The notes: generated by a model not told the origin, from the letters alone. 24,183 nt of DNA from an uncultured Oscillospiraceae bacterium (GCA_947624465.1 CANQKJ010000008.1:1-24183); one strand, 5' to 3'. Positions 16,510-24,077 are shown, numbered from the stretch's first letter. Numbers and translations are program-made.

Positions 16510-16753
16510 GGACACCCAACAGGCGGGCCGTCAAAAGCGCGGACTGTTTGGCCCGACGGAAAAGGCAGCCAACCTGTTGGGTGTCCTGCTGTCTGAAGCA
16601 TTGGAAATACCGGGTTTCAGCCGGAGCGCGGCGGCATCCGCCGGGGTGCCGCCTGCCTACTGCTTTAGGCCAACAGGCGGGCATCCGCATGGTATTGAAA
16701 AAGGAGCCGAAATTGTTCTTGCGCCCGAAGGAGCGCAAGAGCGATTTCGGCTC
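16510..16753. repeat. Structured intergenic region with three hairpins
   Basis: The 272 bases between flanking genes have no convincing ORF but strong inverted repeats. (1) GGACACCCAACAGG (16510-16523) pairs with CCTGTTGGGTGTCC (16573-16586), 14 bp perfect, enclosing CGGGCC/GGCCCG (16524-16529, 16550-16555). (2) GGCGGCA/TGCCGCC (16630-16636, 16647-16653). (3) 16704-16724 with 16733-16753 forms a 21-bp stem including two G-U pairs and an 8-base loop. A 13-base direct repeat CCAACAGGCGGGC occurs at 16516-16528 and 16670-16682. It could be a structured RNA, a leader element or a REP/MITE-like insertion. Confidence 0.65.
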
Positions 16754-16761
16754 ACGCAGGA

Positions 16762-17904
16762 ATGAAAGGACGGGACTTTTGTGTGATTTTTTCTGAGCGG
16801 GAGATCGACCTGCTGCGGCTGGTCTACTGGTGCCAATACATCAGGCCGGAGGATTTGATAGACCTGTTTCCCGACGCCGAGGTTGATACGCTCACTCGGC
16901 TGAAGTATGTCGCCGTTCACCAGAACAGCGGTGCTCTGGTAGTCACAGACCGGGGCCGACATTTCCTTGCCGGTGTCTTTCAAAACTGCATCCCTATTTT
17001 AAGACGCTCCTTCCACCGTGAGGCAATCACCCGGCGGCTTCGGTGTTCCCACCTGGTGCTGACCGCCTATCGTGCGGGAGTAGATACTTTCACCGCATCC
17101 ATGAGCTGTCTCGATCAAAGCCCGTCGCTGTTTCTTCCCATTATTACAAGGGGACGCGGCTCCAACCCCTGGGGCAGCACCCGCGTCGCCGCCCTGCTCC
17201 GGCTGGGAGATCAGCTTCTTGCCGCGCATCATGTTGCCCCTGGGATAGGGCGGCTGGCGCTGCTCGATGAACTGACCGCCTTCAACAATCAGACGTCCCG
17301 GATTCGGGGCGTGAACCGTGGCTTTCTGTTTACCGGCGCAAGCTATCAAACCATTTTGGAGGAGCTGGACAGCCAACCGGCCAGCGGCGATTCCAAACTG
17401 ATCGGCTACGGAACCGCCTGGCGCCGCCTCCACTGTCCCGTATATCTTCTCCCCTGCGACAGCACAGGAGTAACGCAACTACAAATCATGGCCATCCCGG
17501 ATTATCGCCGGCGGCTGACCCTGGCCGCCCTTCGAGCACACTATGCACCTCCACCGGAGGATGTGCCGGAGTGGGACGCTATCATGGACGGTCTGCCGTT
17601 CGTCATGGCGGTCGATATGGACCTTCGCCGGATCGACGCCGCCATCGACAGGGCTCAGGCACACGGCATTGAAAAGATCGCTGTCGCGGGTTTGGAGAGT
17701 CAGGCGGACCAGGTGCTGTACGCCCGGTATCGGGAGCCGGGCAAGGCCAGGGTGTTCATTCTCCCCGGCGAGACCTTGGAGCAGGCCGCTGGAGGACCGC
17801 TGAAGCCATACGCGCCCGCTCGGGCGCAATATGTTACAGAGAAAGGAGAGGTGGTGGATGCCCCGCTTATCAAAGCTGGTAGAAAAGCTGGAAGACCTCG
17901 TTGA
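16762..17904 (+). CDS. Winged-helix protein of unknown function upstream of VirD4
   Basis: This 380-residue soluble protein has an N-terminal segment (about residues 8-70) that reads as a winged helix: FSEREIDLLRLVYWCQYIRPEDLIDLFP, then LTRLKYVAVHQNSGALVVTDRGRHFL. It recalls the replication-relaxation type of plasmid proteins, but I cannot confirm that family. The middle and C-terminal parts are alpha/beta (AIPDYRRRLTLAALRAHY, IEKIAVAGLESQADQVLYARY, ARVFILPGETLEQA) without a recognised motif. The ATG at 16762 has only AGGA two bases upstream. A GTG at 16783, after AAAGGA with a long gap, is an alternative start. The hairpin at 16704-16753 ends eight bases before the ATG and could control translation. 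The 3' end overlaps the virD4 start by 47 bases. Confidence 0.6.
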   Translation: MKGRDFCVIFSEREIDLLRLVYWCQYIRPEDLIDLFPDAEVDTLTRLKYVAVHQNSGALVVTDRGRHFLAGVFQNCIPILRRSFHREAITRRLRCSHLVLTAYRAGVDTFTASMSCLDQSPSLFLPIITRGRGSNPWGSTRVAALLRLGDQLLAAHHVAPGIGRLALLDELTAFNNQTSRIRGVNRGFLFTGASYQTILEELDSQPASGDSKLIGYGTAWRRLHCPVYLLPCDSTGVTQLQIMAIPDYRRRLTLAALRAHYAPPPEDVPEWDAIMDGLPFVMAVDMDLRRIDAAIDRAQAHGIEKIAVAGLESQADQVLYARYREPGKARVFILPGETLEQAAGGPLKPYAPARAQYVTEKGEVVDAPLIKAGRKAGRPR

Positions 17905-19897
17905 GCGAAAGTGCGGCAGTTGGATCGATCGGCATAAGGCCAGATTCCACATCTATATTCCTCTGGCCCTGACGGGCTGGTACTTCTATGGGATGTTCCT
18001 CAACTCCCTGCGGCTGGGGATCGCCTCAACCTTCCACTCGGACGGTGAGGCGGTAGAGAGCATTTGGGTGCTGAACCCCTTTCGCAACTGGCTCGCTGTG
18101 TTTACCCCCTTTGGTCTGGGGGTGACGGCGGTGATCGTGCTGTTGGTCTGCCTCATCACCAAGAAGGGCTACGTCTGGTTCTCCGGCTACAAGTTTACTC
18201 GTGATCCCCGCGGCTTTGACATCCTGCCCGACGCCACTCACGGTTCCTCCGGCTTCCTCACCCGAAAGGAGATGGAGGTCTTTCTGGAACTCGGCCCGAT
18301 GGACAAGGTCACCGGTATGCTGCTGGGCAAGTACAAGCGCCATGAGAAAGATCTGGACAAGTACGCCCTGTATGCCGCCCACACCATGAAGGCCGGGGAC
18401 AACAACAATCTGCTCTGCATTGGCGCCCCTGGCAGCGGCAAGTCCAGGGGCTTCATCATACCTTTCCTCATGGGCTGCGCCCAACGAGGCGAGTCCGTAT
18501 TTATCACCGACCCCAAGGGCGAACTATTTGAAAAGCTCTCCCCCTACTTCCGTGCCCACGGTCACTATGTCAAGGCGGTCAACTTTTTGGACATGGAGCA
18601 CTCGGACGGATGGAACTGCCTCTACGGTTTGGAGAAGGAACCCCAGCTGGTGCAAACGGTGGCCAACACCATCATCCGCAACACCTCCGGCCCCGGTGAG
18701 TCCGACGACTTCTGGGCCAGGGCGGAACTCAACCTGCTGATGGCCCTGCTCCACTATGTCTGCAATCAGCGCGACGATAGAGGGAATCTGCTGCCCATCG
18801 AGCAACGCTGTATCGGTGAGGTATACAGGATGCTGGCCAACCAGAGCATCGGTGAGATCAACGCTACACTTGCCCAACTCCCCCCCGATCATCCGGCCAA
18901 AGGGCATCACGGACTGTTCCTCAAGGCCCGCGAAAATCTATGGGGCAATATCGTCATCGGCCTGGGCAACCGCCTGGCCATTTATCAGAACCGGCTGGTG
19001 GACAAGATCACCCGGAACCACGATGTGGATCTGGTACTGCCCGGAAAGAGACCCTGCGCCTATTTTGTCATCATCTCCGCCCAGGACAGTGCCTACCGTT
19101 TCCTTAGCTCCCTGTTCTTCTCCCTGGCCATCCCGCAGTTGTCCGACTACGCCCGCCTCCATGGTCCCGGCGGACGGCTGCCCGTGCTGGTGAACTTCTG
19201 CCTGGACGAATACTGCAACATCGGGTACATGGAAGGCATGGCCGACGCCCTCAACAGCATCCGTGGCTTCAATATGTCTTGCCAAGTAGTGGTACAGAGC
19301 CTGTCCCAGTGGCAGGAAAAGTACCCGGGCAAGGAGTGGGAAAACCAACTGGCCACCTTCAACCAAACTCTCTATATGGGTTGTAACGACCTGACATCGG
19401 CCAGGTATATCTCGGAGAAGTGCGGCAAGGTGACCATCTCCGTCACAAATAACCAAATGCCTCTTTTGCCGCTGTTTTCTCCGATCTACTCCAGTACCCG
19501 GCCCTATTCTCAGACGCGGAGCAGCGTCCAGCGGGATCTCGTGCAGTCTGACGAAGTGCTGCGGCTGGATGAACATAAGTGCATCGTGCTGTTTCAGGGG
19601 CGAAAGCCGGCGCTTCTCTACAAGATTTCGCCGGAGGAACTGCCGGACTATGCCGAACTGAAACCCTGCCGGGTCATCGACTATGTGCCCGAGTGGAGGA
19701 AACGCGATACAGAAACAGTTGAAGCAAAGGCGCCGGTGCAGGACTCTGGCGAAAAGCAGACGGCGCCAAAGGGAACTCCCGATAGGAATGTGGTCTGTGA
19801 TATCCCTGATTTCAAGGACGGGCGGGACTTTGGACTGCTGGAGCGCGAAACTGTTCTCGGCGAGACGGATCATGATTTATCGGAAGGAGATGGCTGA
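17858..19897 (+). CDS. VirD4/TcpA-type coupling ATPase
   Basis: This 679-residue type IV coupling protein brings the relaxase-DNA complex to the channel. Two membrane helices lie near the N-terminus (about residues 30-50 and 78-100, FTPFGLGVTAVIVLLVCLI). Next come Walker A GAPGSGKS (189-196), FITDPKGELFE and Walker B FCLDEYCNIGYM (about 447-458). The VVVQSLSQW motif and a GRKPALLYK segment near the end complete the TraG/VirD4 fold. The last 60 residues form a charged, probably flexible tail that may contact substrates. The start ATG 17858 has AAAGGAG nine bases upstream; an in-frame ATG 27 bases earlier lacks one. It overlaps the previous gene, and its stop lies one base before the repA ATG, so expression is coupled on both sides. 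Confidence 0.92.
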   Translation: MPRLSKLVEKLEDLVERKCGSWIDRHKARFHIYIPLALTGWYFYGMFLNSLRLGIASTFHSDGEAVESIWVLNPFRNWLAVFTPFGLGVTAVIVLLVCLITKKGYVWFSGYKFTRDPRGFDILPDATHGSSGFLTRKEMEVFLELGPMDKVTGMLLGKYKRHEKDLDKYALYAAHTMKAGDNNNLLCIGAPGSGKSRGFIIPFLMGCAQRGESVFITDPKGELFEKLSPYFRAHGHYVKAVNFLDMEHSDGWNCLYGLEKEPQLVQTVANTIIRNTSGPGESDDFWARAELNLLMALLHYVCNQRDDRGNLLPIEQRCIGEVYRMLANQSIGEINATLAQLPPDHPAKGHHGLFLKARENLWGNIVIGLGNRLAIYQNRLVDKITRNHDVDLVLPGKRPCAYFVIISAQDSAYRFLSSLFFSLAIPQLSDYARLHGPGGRLPVLVNFCLDEYCNIGYMEGMADALNSIRGFNMSCQVVVQSLSQWQEKYPGKEWENQLATFNQTLYMGCNDLTSARYISEKCGKVTISVTNNQMPLLPLFSPIYSSTRPYSQTRSSVQRDLVQSDEVLRLDEHKCIVLFQGRKPALLYKISPEELPDYAELKPCRVIDYVPEWRKRDTETVEAKAPVQDSGEKQTAPKGTPDRNVVCDIPDFKDGRDFGLLERETVLGETDHDLSEGDG

Positions 19898-19898
19898 A

Positions 19899-20903
19899 AT
19901 GCGGGCAGCCAAAATGAAAGAGCGTCCCAGCTTTCCCTTGATGCGCCAAACGGATGTGCAGAGCGTCTACCATATGCAGATGCCCCGCTGGCTGTTCTCA
20001 GATCCCCGGTATGCGGATATGAGCCTGGACGCCAAGATCGCCTATGTATTCCTGCTCAACCGATTCCAGCTCTCCCGGCGCAACGGCTGGACCAACGAGC
20101 GGGGCGAGGTGTTCGTGATATTTCCCAGCAAGGCTATGGCCGGAGAACTCCGAATCTGTGAGCAGCGGGTGACAGCGGCTTTCCGCACGCTGGTGGAGCG
20201 CAAACTGGTGTGGGAGAAGCGGTGCGGCCGGGGTGACGCCAATCAGATCTACCTGGCGGCGGTGACACCCACGGATGACCCAGACTACACCTCCGCCCCA
20301 TTTATCAATGAGGAGGATGAAGGCCGCGATTCCAGAACTGCGGGATCTGATGCTCTGGGCGATACCACGCCATCCCAAGAACTGCAGGATTTGAGGGTTT
20401 GGAACGGCGAAAACCGTGCTTCAAGAACCTCGGAACCTGAGTTTGCAGAACCGCACGATGTGGGGCCAAGTAAGAAAGAAAAGAGAAATACAGAAAGAAA
20501 TACTCAACCTGTCCGTCAGCCTGTAGAGGGGCCTGGAGCATACGGACAAGTGGACGAAGAAGCGGAGCTTACAGGCATTCTGGACTCCTGTGAGCTCCGT
20601 TGTTTTGCGCCGGAAACGGCCAGGGTGTTTGAGAACGCCATCGAACGGCTCTACTACTCGGACAGCTTCCGCATCGGTAAGGCCACCCTGCCCCAGAGCC
20701 GGGTGCGGGCGAAGCTCCGGCGGCTGGATGTGATGATTCTTCGCACAGCGGAGCAGAAGTTGTGTGCCAATGTGGACAGGCCAGTGAAGGACTCCACCGC
20801 TTATGTCATGGCGACGGTCTTCAACGCCATTGCGGAGTGTGAGAGTGACCTGATGGTGGACCCCTATCTCAACAACCTGCGTGTCCAGGCGGACGGGAGG
20901 TGA
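19899..20903 (+). CDS. repA: RepA_N-family replication initiator
   Basis: This 334-residue initiator has a RepA_N domain at about residues 10-130. It has the marks VYHMQMPRWLFSDPRYADMSLDAKIAYVFLLNRF, GWTNERGEVFVIFP and a winged-helix ELRICEQRVTAAFRTLVERKLVW. A charged, poorly structured linker (about 135-215) follows. The C-terminal domain (about 220-334) includes LPQSRVRAKLRRLDVMIL and resembles the DUF6017-type tail of clostridial RepA proteins. RepA_N initiators start theta replication of Gram-positive plasmids and ICE circles, usually from an origin within their own gene. The linker DNA here carries iteron-like repeats. The start at 19899 has AAGGAG nine bases upstream and begins one base after the virD4 stop. 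An ATG at 19890 is too close to the ribosome site. Confidence 0.85.
   Translation: MRAAKMKERPSFPLMRQTDVQSVYHMQMPRWLFSDPRYADMSLDAKIAYVFLLNRFQLSRRNGWTNERGEVFVIFPSKAMAGELRICEQRVTAAFRTLVERKLVWEKRCGRGDANQIYLAAVTPTDDPDYTSAPFINEEDEGRDSRTAGSDALGDTTPSQELQDLRVWNGENRASRTSEPEFAEPHDVGPSKKEKRNTERNTQPVRQPVEGPGAYGQVDEEAELTGILDSCELRCFAPETARVFENAIERLYYSDSFRIGKATLPQSRVRAKLRRLDVMILRTAEQKLCANVDRPVKDSTAYVMATVFNAIAECESDLMVDPYLNNLRVQADGR
20334..20503. other. Candidate intragenic origin: iteron-like repeats in repA
   Basis: Three related 17-mers lie 44 and 46 bases apart: AGAACTGCGGGATCTGA (20334), AGAACTGCAGGATTTGA (20378, 15/17 identical) and AGAACCTCGGAACCTGA (20424, 13/17). The second is in a different reading frame from the other two, so protein repeats do not explain them. 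A purine-rich, AT-richer stretch follows (20470-20503) with AGAAATAC twice, 12 bases apart. RepA_N plasmids are known to keep origins inside repA, which makes this the likely initiator-binding site. Confidence 0.5.
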
Positions 20904-20907
20904 CGGT

Positions 20908-21453
20908 ATGTTCCTGACACGGCCGCAGCGTTACATCATGGATGTACTCAAAAAGCTGAAATATGTCCGCAGGGATCAGCTGTACATCCTTGTACGGGAG
21001 CAATTTCGCACCAAAGAGGGTGATGTCCTGATTTCGATGAAGGGGCTGGATGCTATGCTTCGCCAGCTTCGCACGGGGATAGAGGATATTCGCACGGACG
21101 ACAAGGCTGTTTGGCTGAAAAATGCCCTTCCGAATCAGACAATACTGGAAGCGGTGGACGTGATGCTGGAGCTGACCGAAGGGGCACCGCAGGATTTTGA
21201 GGTGGACGCTGGCTCACTGCCTATGCTGCATTTTACCTGGGGCGGAGACAAGCTCCGGGCGTTTTCGGTTGGAAAGCTCAGAGCGGCGGATATATTGCTC
21301 CGAACATTTGGGGATCTTCCAAAATCGCAGCGTTGTATCTGGCTCTGTGGAGAAAACGCGGTACCAACGGACATTGGCTTACCAAAGCGCCATTATCTTG
21401 CTGTTCGGCAGGCAGATGGCACACATCGCTTTTATGGCTCTTCCGAGCCGTAA
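20908..21453 (+). CDS. Conserved ICE protein of unknown function
   Basis: This 181-residue soluble protein starts FLTRPQRYIMDVLKKLKYVRRDQLYILVREQF. That is a likely winged-helix-type DNA-binding fold, with further helices in SMKGLDAMLRQLRTGIEDI and a strand pair in DIRTDDKAVWLKNA. The C-terminal half (ILEAVDVMLELTEG, LRAFSVGKLRAADILLRTF, RCIWLCGENAVP) is alpha/beta and lacks known catalytic motifs. I cannot name the family with certainty. The ATG at 20908 has GGAGGT six bases upstream and lies five bases after the repA stop, so it is co-translated with RepA. A role in replication or its control is plausible from position only. Confidence 0.6.
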   Translation: MFLTRPQRYIMDVLKKLKYVRRDQLYILVREQFRTKEGDVLISMKGLDAMLRQLRTGIEDIRTDDKAVWLKNALPNQTILEAVDVMLELTEGAPQDFEVDAGSLPMLHFTWGGDKLRAFSVGKLRAADILLRTFGDLPKSQRCIWLCGENAVPTDIGLPKRHYLAVRQADGTHRFYGSSEP

Positions 21454-21480
21454 AAAATACATCATCAAGGAGGAAACGAT

Positions 21481-22671
21481 ATGCCCAGAAAGAAGGCAAC
21501 CACTACCGAGGATCAGGAACTTCAGCAGCCGGCGGAACTGGCCGACACTCCCCAGGCGGCTGAGGCCTCTGTCCCATCCGACCCCATCATGCAGGAGAAT
21601 CCCCCGCCCCCGGAGGACGGAAACGAAACGCCGGTGCAGGATCAATCCCAGGAGGCAGAGGATGCGGCGCCGACCATTGAAGCTGTGATGACCGGCTCTG
21701 TGGTGGCTGAGCCGGCTCATGAGGAGACTGATCCTGGCTCAGAATCGCCGGACACGGCTGAAGTGGAAGAACATCCGGTGAAAAGCGACCGGCAGTCGTT
21801 CTATGACCTGGACTTCAACGAGCTGGATCGGGATCTCACCGCGGAAGAGCGTCAGGAATGGAACTCCATATACGCATCCTACCGCAGCCACAGCGCCCTG
21901 ACGGGCACCGTCATCGGCGTGGACCGCCATGCAGTCGACATCCGCAATGGGAAGACCGGGGAGGTGGAGCGTCGCACGATGTACTGTGCCGTCGTTGTGC
22001 CCTATCGCGTCCGCATTGTGATCCCCGCCGCCGAGATGTGGGACCAAGGGGATGAACGCCCGGACTTCGTGCTGCAGAACATGGTGGGGGCGACCATCGA
22101 CTTTATTATCTCCAAGGTGGACCGCGAGGGCGGCTTTGCCATCGCTTCCCGGAGGCAGGCGTGCAGGGCACAGCGGCAGTTTTTCGCCGGACGACCCGCG
22201 CTCCATCAGATCGGAGCCCGCCTGCGCTGCCGGGTTCTGTCTGTCGGCCCCAGGCGCTGCCTGGTGGAATGCTATGGGCATGACATCAACCTGACCCAGC
22301 GGGAGCTTCGCTATACCGCCATCCCCGACCTGCGGGACGTCTACCATCCCGGCGAGGAACTGGAGTGTGTGGTGACCAGCTACGACGCCCGGAAAAACGA
22401 GCTTCAGATCTCGGTAAAGGAGACGCAGGCAAATCCTTTTGACGGTGCGGAGCTGCGCCATCCCGTTGGCAGCCGCCGGCAGGCGGTGATCGCAGGCAAG
22501 TACGGCGGAGGCGTGTTCTGCAATCTGCCGGACAATACGGTGTGCCTGTGCAGCTACTCCTACCAGCACGACGATTCCGACTTCATGGTGGGTGACACGG
22601 TAATTCTGGTGATCCAGCGGTATGACCTGGAGCGGCAGAGAATCTACGGCAAGATCCTGATCAAACGATAA
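21481..22671 (+). CDS. S1-domain (OB-fold) RNA-binding protein of ICE type
   Basis: This is a 396-residue protein. Residues 1-105 form an acidic, Pro/Glu-rich disordered segment. Residues about 135-230 form a first beta-rich domain (GTVIGVDRHAVDIRNGKTGEVERRTMYCAVV, VGATIDFIISKVDREGGFAIASRRQA). A second follows at about 240-315 (GARLRCRVLSVGPRRCLVECYGHDINL, HPGEELECVVTSYDARKNELQISVKE), and a third near 320-390. The pattern resembles S1 motifs of ribosomal protein S1, which bind single-stranded RNA. Similar S1-like proteins are common in clostridial ICEs; their role is unclear, perhaps RNA binding or translation. The ATG has AAGGAGG six bases upstream, and the gene ends at a strong terminator. 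It is the last gene of the plus-strand block. Confidence 0.7.
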   Translation: MPRKKATTTEDQELQQPAELADTPQAAEASVPSDPIMQENPPPPEDGNETPVQDQSQEAEDAAPTIEAVMTGSVVAEPAHEETDPGSESPDTAEVEEHPVKSDRQSFYDLDFNELDRDLTAEERQEWNSIYASYRSHSALTGTVIGVDRHAVDIRNGKTGEVERRTMYCAVVVPYRVRIVIPAAEMWDQGDERPDFVLQNMVGATIDFIISKVDREGGFAIASRRQACRAQRQFFAGRPALHQIGARLRCRVLSVGPRRCLVECYGHDINLTQRELRYTAIPDLRDVYHPGEELECVVTSYDARKNELQISVKETQANPFDGAELRHPVGSRRQAVIAGKYGGGVFCNLPDNTVCLCSYSYQHDDSDFMVGDTVILVIQRYDLERQRIYGKILIKR

Positions 22672-22677
22672 AAGACG

Positions 22678-22720
22678 CGGCCCCGTTTCAACTCAGGTTG
22701 AGGCGGGGTCGTTTTCTTTT
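22678..22720 (+). terminator. Strong intrinsic terminator of the ICE operon
   Basis: A 15-bp stem (22678-22692 with 22697-22711, including three G-U pairs) has a TCAG loop and is followed by TTTTCTTTT (22712-22720). It begins seven bases after the S1-protein stop and should end the long plus-strand transcript. Confidence 0.85.
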
Positions 22721-22745
22721 GGCAAAAACGTTTTCCCTGTTTTGC

Positions 22746-22774
22746 TTGCCCGAAGGCATCAACTGTGGTACTAT
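22746..22774 (+). promoter_or_regulatory. Promoter of the 64-residue orphan gene
   Basis: TTGCCC (22746-22751), a 17-base spacer and TACTAT (22769-22774) preceded by TGG (an extended -10) lie just upstream of GGAGGTG and the ATG at 22797. They follow the operon terminator, so this small gene is an independent unit. Confidence 0.55.
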
Positions 22775-22796
22775 TCTGTCGATGGAGGTGATACGC

Positions 22797-22991
22797 ATGG
22801 GCTGGCGGCAGGATTTAGAGCATTTGAAGCAAACTGATCCAGAGGCTGCTAATGTGGCGCAGTCTTTGATTCGAATGCGGCTTACCGGGGAGTATTCAAG
22901 CTACGACTCCCTTAAAGAAAAGTTTGGCCAGGATTTGACAAAGCTGCTCTTGGCGAACGACCATTTTATGAAAACGTATAAGGAAGGCTGA
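22797..22991 (+). CDS. Small hypothetical protein (64 residues)
   Basis: This is a short, charged, mostly helical protein: MGWRQDLEHLKQTDPEAANVA, then YSSYDSLKEKFGQDLTKLLL and HFMKTYKEG. It has no signal peptide, membrane helix or known motif. I do not recognise a family. I chose ATG 22797 because GGAGGTG precedes it with a good gap. The open frame extends back to 22698, but that part overlaps the upstream terminator. It has its own promoter and a strong hairpin after the stop, so it is very likely a real gene. It faces the Fic-type gene across a shared terminator region. A regulatory or antitoxin-like role would be speculation. Confidence 0.6.
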   Translation: MGWRQDLEHLKQTDPEAANVAQSLIRMRLTGEYSSYDSLKEKFGQDLTKLLLANDHFMKTYKEG

Positions 22992-22994
22992 GAT

Positions 22995-23024
22995 GTGCCC
23001 GGAGATCATTTCTCCGGGCACGTT
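22995..23024. terminator. Terminator after the small orphan gene
   Basis: A perfect 11-bp stem GTGCCCGGAGA/TCTCCGGGCAC (22995-23005, 23011-23021) with a TCATT loop begins three bases after the stop at 22991. The T tract is short (GTTCATTCG). Lying between convergent genes, it may also serve the minus-strand Fic-type gene. Confidence 0.7.
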
Positions 23025-23030
23025 CATTCG

Positions 23031-23075
23031 TATATAGGGAACTTCTTGCTCGCTTATATTATATAGAGTTCCCTA
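23031..23075. repeat. Fic-flanking repeat, distal copy
   Basis: This 45-bp imperfect palindrome has half-sites TAGGGAAC and GTTCCCTA. It shares TATATAGGGAACTT (23031-23044), the AT-rich centre and GTTCCCTA (23068-23075) with the copy at 24032-24077, in the same orientation. On the minus strand it keeps a TATAAT but has no matching -35, so it looks like a partial duplicate of the Fic promoter/operator. Confidence 0.7.
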
Positions 23076-23079
23076 TTCC

Positions 23080-24018
23080 TTAAAATGATTTCCAACACTT
23101 CTCCCGCATGAATACACTTATGCTTCCGTTGTCCCTATCCTCATAGTAGGCTACCAAGAGACGCTTAAACTCAGGGACATGATTCTCCGGGATGACCAAT
23201 AGGCCGCCGCCCTTTGCGATCAGATAGTGGTTGGCAAAAATCACAGCGGCGCGTTTATTGCCGTCGTTGAATATTTGCGTCTTCATACAGTAGAGGCAGA
23301 GTTTGATCGCCACATCCACGGGTTCCGCCTTCATCTGCAGGATATCCGCCAACTGCTCTTTGACCACCTGCTCAATGGGAAGGGGCGGAACATAGCTTGT
23401 GCCGCCGATAGTCACAGGGACGCCTCGGATACGCCCACCGTAGGTATAAAAGCCCTCGTTGACCAGCTGAGCAATGTGACAGAGAATGGAGTAATCTGTG
23501 GGATACGCGACCACGTCCTTATCCATAATAAACTCCCAGGCATGTTTCAGGTTGAGGATCTTCTGAACATCGGTAGCGGTCACACCGTTGACCTTGCCGT
23601 TTTCGATGATGTCTTCAGTCTGAGGGAATGTGGTGGCGACCCCCTCCAAAACGGCCTGGTCGTAAATGCTGGCCTTCATATTGGCACGGGCGAAGTCAAT
23701 GTTCAGCATCGTGCGGGCGGACAGTTCTGTTTCTGCGTACCCCAACTGAGCAAGCTGTTTTTCAATTCTCCGGATCTGTTTTTTCAGTTCTCTGGATTCC
23801 CTGGAGTTTCTCAGCAGCGTTTGGTAAAGCGAATCAGAATAGACATCCACATATTCGGAGGTGAGCCGGCTGGCCACCCTTTTGCGAATATAAATATACT
23901 GCTTTTCGCCCTGCACCTTTATCTCGGGGGAACCGTCATAGGGCAGCAAATTCAATCGTGCCTGATAGTCTGCTTTTTGCTGAAGCAGTTCCTGGATCTC
24001 TGGATAAGTATTTGCCAT
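23080..24018 (-). CDS. Fic-fold protein with His-to-Gln active-site change
   Basis: This is a 312-residue soluble protein. An N-terminal helical part (about residues 1-100) includes a likely coiled coil, TLLRNSRESRELKKQIRRI. It is followed by a Fic domain (about 110-290). The Fic loop reads TQIFNDGNKRAA, so the usual HxFx(D/E)GN(K/G)R motif has Gln248 where the catalytic His belongs; Phe250, Asp252, Gly253, Asn254 and Arg256 are kept. Fic enzymes transfer AMP or other phosphate-linked groups to proteins, and the His acts as general base, so classic activity is doubtful. A helix with VLEG (Glu125) resembles the inhibitory motif, but its Ser/Thr is Gln121. The start has AAGGAGGG upstream and a consensus promoter at 24057-24085. 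No partner gene overlaps it. Confidence 0.82.
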   Translation of the reverse strand: MANTYPEIQELLQQKADYQARLNLLPYDGSPEIKVQGEKQYIYIRKRVASRLTSEYVDVYSDSLYQTLLRNSRESRELKKQIRRIEKQLAQLGYAETELSARTMLNIDFARANMKASIYDQAVLEGVATTFPQTEDIIENGKVNGVTATDVQKILNLKHAWEFIMDKDVVAYPTDYSILCHIAQLVNEGFYTYGGRIRGVPVTIGGTSYVPPLPIEQVVKEQLADILQMKAEPVDVAIKLCLYCMKTQIFNDGNKRAAVIFANHYLIAKGGGLLVIPENHVPEFKRLLVAYYEDRDNGSISVFMREKCWKSF

Positions 24019-24031
24019 GTGGCGCCCTCCT

Positions 24032-24077
24032 TATATAGGGAACTTTTATATTGTCTATTATATTATAATGTTCCCTA
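24032..24077. repeat. Fic-flanking repeat, proximal copy (operator-like)
   Basis: This 46-bp imperfect palindrome is the second copy of the 23031-23075 repeat, in the same orientation and 1001 bases away. Half-site GTTCCCTA (24070-24077) lies in the spacer of the Fic promoter. The other half-site, TAGGGAAC (24036-24043), lies between the likely transcription start and the ribosome site. The layout suits binding by a repressor. Confidence 0.65.

Noticed and set aside
16443..16796. A 117-codon plus-strand frame across the structured region
   Set aside because: It starts inside the previous gene and its codons run through the hairpins. The Arg/Lys/Cys-rich sequence has no domain and no ribosome site.
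21436..21449. GGCTC-TTCC-GAGCC hairpin at the end of the unknown gene after repA
   Set aside because: It has only a 5-bp stem inside the coding end, with no T run.
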